17,701 nt of DNA from JAUVXJ01 sp964577995 (lineage in GTDB: Bacteria; Chloroflexota; Anaerolineae; UBA7937; B3-Chlor). Position 1 is the stretch's first letter. The number at the start of each line of letters is the position of its first letter. The notes under the pieces were generated by a model, which searched no databases, had not been told where the DNA came from, and saw only the letters and a program-made list of their open reading frames with translations. Below, piece by piece: positions 14,996-17,701 of this stretch. The stretch is from contig CAZOBP010000048.1 of NCBI GenBank assembly GCA_964577995.1, positions 1 through 17,701 on the forward strand, read 5' to 3'. A program made the translations under genes and the position numbers.

Positions 14996-17158
14996 GTGGT
15001 CGATAGACAGGAGCCATCCAATCCGTACGTCATAGACAAGCCCATAGCCGAACAAGCCGGTTTCTTCGGCAGAGAGAGGGAACTGGCGCAGACCGTTGAG
15101 ATCCTCAGCGCGAGAGGCGCCAGGGGAATCGTCGTAATCCAGGGCAGCCATCGCATAGGCAAGAGCTCGTTGCTGCGTCAGGTGCTCAGGCGATTGCCGC
15201 AGAAGGCCTTTCTAGTCGACCTCTCTGCGTTGGAGGAGGGGAGGCTGGCCCACGTCCTGTGGCGTGCCGCCACGGCCATAGCTTCGGCGGTGCGGGAGGA
15301 CACGGGGCGTTCTGTTGCCGACCCCGAGTTCAACGATTTCCTCTCTGATGCCGGCTTCTTCCACGAGACCTTCCTTCCGACCGTGTACAGGGCACTTGGG
15401 CGGAGACGTCTGGTGCTGGCGTTCGACGGAATGGAGGGCCTGGAGCGCGACCGCGACCTGGCGAGGGAGAGTCTCTACAGCTACCTTGCTGCCGTGATGG
15501 ATAGTGGGCTGAACCTCAGTCTGCTCCTGAGCGTCGAGGACTGGCCCGACACCGCCTCTGCTCTGTTCGGCGACGCGTATCGGATTCTCCTGGGTCCGCT
15601 GGAGGAGGATGCCGCGATGGATCTGGTCCTCGAGCCAGCCCGCGGCGTTCTGGACTTCGAGTATCAGGCTGCAAGGCGGATACTCGAGCTGTCCTCGGGC
15701 CACCCTTACTTCGTGCAGTTGCTCTGTCGTCTGGTCTTCAATCGGTGTGCTGTCAAGGGCCGCGCGGCGGAGAAAGATGTGGAAGCCGTGGTCGAGGATG
15801 CCATCGAGGTGGCATCGCCCTACGTGGAGCGCCTCTGGAGCGACACCTCGGCCGACGCGAGAACGGTGGCCGCTGCCCTTGCATCGTTGCGCGGCGCTCG
15901 CGGCATCCTCTTGGAGCAAGATCTGAGGTATGCGCTGAGGCGTCGAGGTGCGGAGTTATCGTTTCCCGAGATCAGCGAGGCCTGCCAGGAACTGGTGGAC
16001 AGGGACGTTCTTGGGCGTCTCGGCGTGATGAGCTATCGGTTCAGAGTAGAGATGGTGAGGGTGTGGCTGAACACTCGGCGAGGATTGGACGCCCTGATCC
16101 AGGTGGGGCGGGCGAAGCAGGTGGCCACCACAGCAGGCGATTGGATCGGCAGATTCCTCTGGCCGTTGATCGGGCTCTTGGCGGCGACGGCAGTCCTGTT
16201 CTTGTGTCTGGTCTCCTGGCAACCAGTCGCGAGGGGGAACCAACCCGTTCCCACTCCTGAGGCTACCGAGCAGCCTTCCTCTCTCTCCTATGCGCTGGTT
16301 ACTGCTACTCCCGATATACGGTTCACGCCGACACCAACACCTACCCCGCGAGCGCCGACCCTCGACATTGCCTACGTCCAGTGGGAAGAGGACACCGAGA
16401 GTTGGGATATATACGCGATGTCGAGAGACGGTTCTATGGTCGTTCGCATCACGGACAACGACGTAGATGACAACTCGCCGGTGTGGTCCGCCGACCATAG
16501 CTGGCTGGTCTTCGTGTCCAAGCGGGATGGGAATCAGGAGATCTATCGCGCGAACTCGGACGGTTCCGAACCAACGAACCTGACGCAGCACGCAGCAGCA
16601 GACTGGACACCCTCCATTTCTCCTGATGGCACCAAGGTCGTCCTTTCTTCCTTGCGCGACGGGAACTGGGAGCTGTACATGATGAATGCAGATGGCTCTC
16701 AGCTGGCAAGAATGACCTTCAACGAAGAACCGGATTACTCCCCAGCGTGGTCGCCCGATGGCACGACGATCGCTTTCGTGTCCGAGAGGGATGGCAACCT
16801 GGAGATCTACGTGATGGACGCCGATGGCGCGCACGAGTCACGCCTAACGTTCAACGATGCCCTGGACCTCTCCCCCTCCTGGTCGCCGGATGGCACCTCT
16901 ATTGCCTTCGAGTCCTATCGCGACGGCAACATGGAGATCTACGTCATGAACTCAGACGGCACCGAGCAGAGGAATCTGACCAACTATCCCACAGCGGACG
17001 ATCACGGCCCTTCGTGGTCTAAAGGCGGGCTTGGGATAGTCTTCTATTCCAACCGGGATGGTAACTGGGACCTGCACGAGATGAACCCGCAAGGTGGAGA
17101 GGTCACGAATCTGACTGGCAGTGCCAGCATCGAACAGGAACCGTTCTGGAGTTCATAG
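14996..17158 (+). CDS. STAND-like P-loop ATPase fused through one membrane helix to a six-bladed TolB/PD40-type propeller
   Basis: 720 residues from GTG 14996. The N-terminus NPYVIDKPI...FFGRERELA (9-31) leads into an AAA_16/STAND-type ATPase: Walker A GSHRIGKS (50-57), Walker B LVLAFDGME (139-147), and the GHPYFVQLLC helix (235-244). A winged-helix-like part (about 280-365) ends YRFRVEMVRVWL. One hydrophobic helix follows (about 387-406), then a Thr/Pro linker (TPTPTPTPRAP) and, from about 455, a propeller with SPxWSPDG and RDGNxEIYVM units every 44-45 residues. The likely topology is ATPase in the cytoplasm and propeller outside. STAND ATPases are signalling switches whose repeats sense a ligand; here the sensor would be extracytoplasmic. 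No nuclease, TIR, protease or other effector domain is recognised, so function is unknown. The last six bases overlap the convergent yggU. Confidence 0.88.
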   Translation: MVDRQEPSNPYVIDKPIAEQAGFFGRERELAQTVEILSARGARGIVVIQGSHRIGKSSLLRQVLRRLPQKAFLVDLSALEEGRLAHVLWRAATAIASAVREDTGRSVADPEFNDFLSDAGFFHETFLPTVYRALGRRRLVLAFDGMEGLERDRDLARESLYSYLAAVMDSGLNLSLLLSVEDWPDTASALFGDAYRILLGPLEEDAAMDLVLEPARGVLDFEYQAARRILELSSGHPYFVQLLCRLVFNRCAVKGRAAEKDVEAVVEDAIEVASPYVERLWSDTSADARTVAAALASLRGARGILLEQDLRYALRRRGAELSFPEISEACQELVDRDVLGRLGVMSYRFRVEMVRVWLNTRRGLDALIQVGRAKQVATTAGDWIGRFLWPLIGLLAATAVLFLCLVSWQPVARGNQPVPTPEATEQPSSLSYALVTATPDIRFTPTPTPTPRAPTLDIAYVQWEEDTESWDIYAMSRDGSMVVRITDNDVDDNSPVWSADHSWLVFVSKRDGNQEIYRANSDGSEPTNLTQHAAADWTPSISPDGTKVVLSSLRDGNWELYMMNADGSQLARMTFNEEPDYSPAWSPDGTTIAFVSERDGNLEIYVMDADGAHESRLTFNDALDLSPSWSPDGTSIAFESYRDGNMEIYVMNSDGTEQRNLTNYPTADDHGPSWSKGGLGIVFYSNRDGNWDLHEMNPQGGEVTNLTGSASIEQEPFWSS
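16475..17137 (+). repeat. Five tandem PD40 propeller units (132, 132, 132, 135 and 132 bases) plus a closing strand
   Basis: In-frame units begin at SPVW, TPSI, SPAW, SPSW and GPSW, 44-45 residues apart. Each contains the core (K/R)-DG-N-x-E/D-(I/L)-Y/H after the turn. The sequence before the first unit (about residues 455-493) supplies most of one more blade, and the final EPFWSS can supply its missing strand, so six blades closed by a C-terminal strand fit. The units are diverged at DNA level, so this is an old duplication and not a young tandem repeat. Confidence 0.85.
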
Positions 17159-17515
17159 CTTCCCGTCGCTGGCCCAGCGAGGAGCCCGAACCGGTTGCAG
17201 GAGGGCGAGCATCGTACTGCCACTGACCCCACGGACTCTCACCCTCTTGTGACGGGCTTTCTGACCACTGACAATCTCCACCTGACTCTTGCTGACACCG
17301 AGGGCACCTGCCAGCAACTTGATTAGCTCCTTGTTCGCCTTACCTCTCGTCGGTGGAGCTGCCACGCGAACCTTCAGGGTCTCCTCCTCCAGGCCAACGA
17401 TCTCACTTCTGCTTGCCCTCGGCACAACGTGGACTGAGAGGAGAACGACCGGCTCCTCTGCGGTTCCTCCACAACGGACGCGGCTGGGGACATTGTCGTC
17501 CGGTCCTGGATTCAT
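17153..17515 (-). CDS. yggU: DUF167/YggU family protein
   Basis: A 120-residue protein with the family core VVPRASRSEIVG (30-41), LKVRVAAPPTRGKANKELIKLLA (47-69) and the basic SGQKARHKRVRV segment (83-94). Members are small alpha/beta proteins found widely in bacteria, usually next to yggT; their molecular role is not settled. The core is about 75-80 residues, so the N-terminal 20-25 residues and the C-terminal tail (after about 98) are extra. An alternative start further in is possible, but the ATG at 17515 sits one base after the yggT stop. The gene ends tail to tail with the ATPase gene, the two stops overlapping by six bases. Confidence 0.88.
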   Translation of the reverse strand: MNPGPDDNVPSRVRCGGTAEEPVVLLSVHVVPRASRSEIVGLEEETLKVRVAAPPTRGKANKELIKLLAGALGVSKSQVEIVSGQKARHKRVRVRGVSGSTMLALLQPVRAPRWASDGKL

Positions 17516-17516
17516 C

Positions 17517-17701
17517 TCACAAAGCCTGGATCAAGAAGTACAGCAACTGCTGCACTATGCCCAGTACGATGATGGCGACGATGGGGCTGAGATCAAGCAT
17601 ACCCACTGGGGGGATGATGCCTCGGAAGAAGCTGAGGATAGGCTCGGTCACCCGGTAGAGGAAGACCGACACAGGGTGATAGGGATCGAATCTGAACCAT
17701 G
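17517..17701 (-). CDS. yggT: YggT family membrane protein, N-terminus beyond the window
   Basis: Sixty codons and the TGA (17519-17517) are visible. WFRFDPYHPVSVF, LYRVTEPILSFFRGIIPP and SPIVAIIVLGIVQQLL reproduce the YggT repeat: an amphipathic stretch, the conserved TEP(I/L)L..FR..IPP turn, then a membrane helix near the C-terminus. YggT proteins are small integral membrane proteins, in many bacteria in a cluster with proC, yggS and yggU. The order yggT then yggU, with one base between them, fits that cluster. Roles in osmotic response or membrane organisation have been suggested, none certain. The family is usually about 80-100 residues (single repeat), so some 20-40 residues lie outside the window. 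Confidence 0.88.
   Translation of the reverse strand, partial: WFRFDPYHPVSVFLYRVTEPILSFFRGIIPPVGMLDLSPIVAIIVLGIVQQLLYFLIQAL

Noticed and set aside
15212..16834. Two long minus-strand open frames (15212-15919 and 15956-16834) opposite the ATPase gene
   Set aside because: Both mirror the GC-rich codon pattern of the real plus-strand gene. The second shows pseudo-repeats only because the propeller repeats underneath are periodic.
16475..17137. Regularly spaced repeats considered as a CRISPR-like or young tandem array
   Set aside because: The period is a multiple of three, the frame stays open and the repeats are conserved as protein blades, not as identical DNA.

Overview
This 17.7 kb piece looks like part of a draft bacterial scaffold, probably a metagenome-assembled genome. 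It contains three runs of exactly 100 N (2355-2454, 7186-7285, 9447-9546), each inside or between genes. The base composition is moderately GC-rich. My best guess is Chloroflexota (Anaerolineae-like). This rests on the density of multi-membrane GT-C glycosyltransferases, a TPR-tailed O-antigen-ligase-like protein, and a Thr-Pro-rich linker before an extracytoplasmic propeller. It is an inference from gene style, with no marker gene behind it.

Positions 1-14066 hold one long minus-strand locus for building or decorating a cell-surface glycan. In transcription order it runs: GT-C protein (14066-12414), a second GT-C-like family (12409-10922), GT39-type transferase (10925 into the gap at 9546), Wzy/O-antigen-ligase-like protein with a TPR tail (gap to about 6994), GT87/DUF2029 transferase (6997-5771), and a large GT39-like protein (5692-3668). 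After 306 bases without a gene come a polyprenyl-phosphate-sugar synthase-like GT2 (3361-2504), an FrhB-family iron-sulfur flavoprotein-like gene (2492-1458), a tiny amber-interrupted membrane ORF (1465-1328), and another GT39 transferase that leaves the window at position 1. Most junctions are tight or overlapping (ATGA at 10922-10925, probably 6994-6997, and 1328-1331). The logic would be that the GT2 loads a sugar on a polyprenyl-phosphate carrier, the GT-C enzymes transfer such sugars outside the membrane, and the Wzy-like protein polymerises or ligates the product. No nucleotide-sugar enzyme, flippase or classical cytosolic polysaccharide GT other than the GT2 is in the window.

A 176-base divergent intergenic region (14067-14242) holds two good sigma70-like promoters facing away from each other. 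The leftward one would give an almost leaderless mRNA. Rightward lie a coiled-coil/C4 zinc-ribbon protein (14243-14953) and then the most unusual gene here: a STAND-like P-loop ATPase with a C-terminal winged-helix-like part, one membrane span, a Thr/Pro linker and a six-bladed TolB/PD40-type propeller (14996-17158). It meets a minus-strand pair, yggT-yggU, tail to tail with a 6-base overlap.

The strongest candidates for something new are the membrane-split ATPase/propeller protein beside the zinc-ribbon gene, the dense array of non-identical GT-C enzymes, and the small amber-interrupted ORF coupled at both ends to its neighbours.
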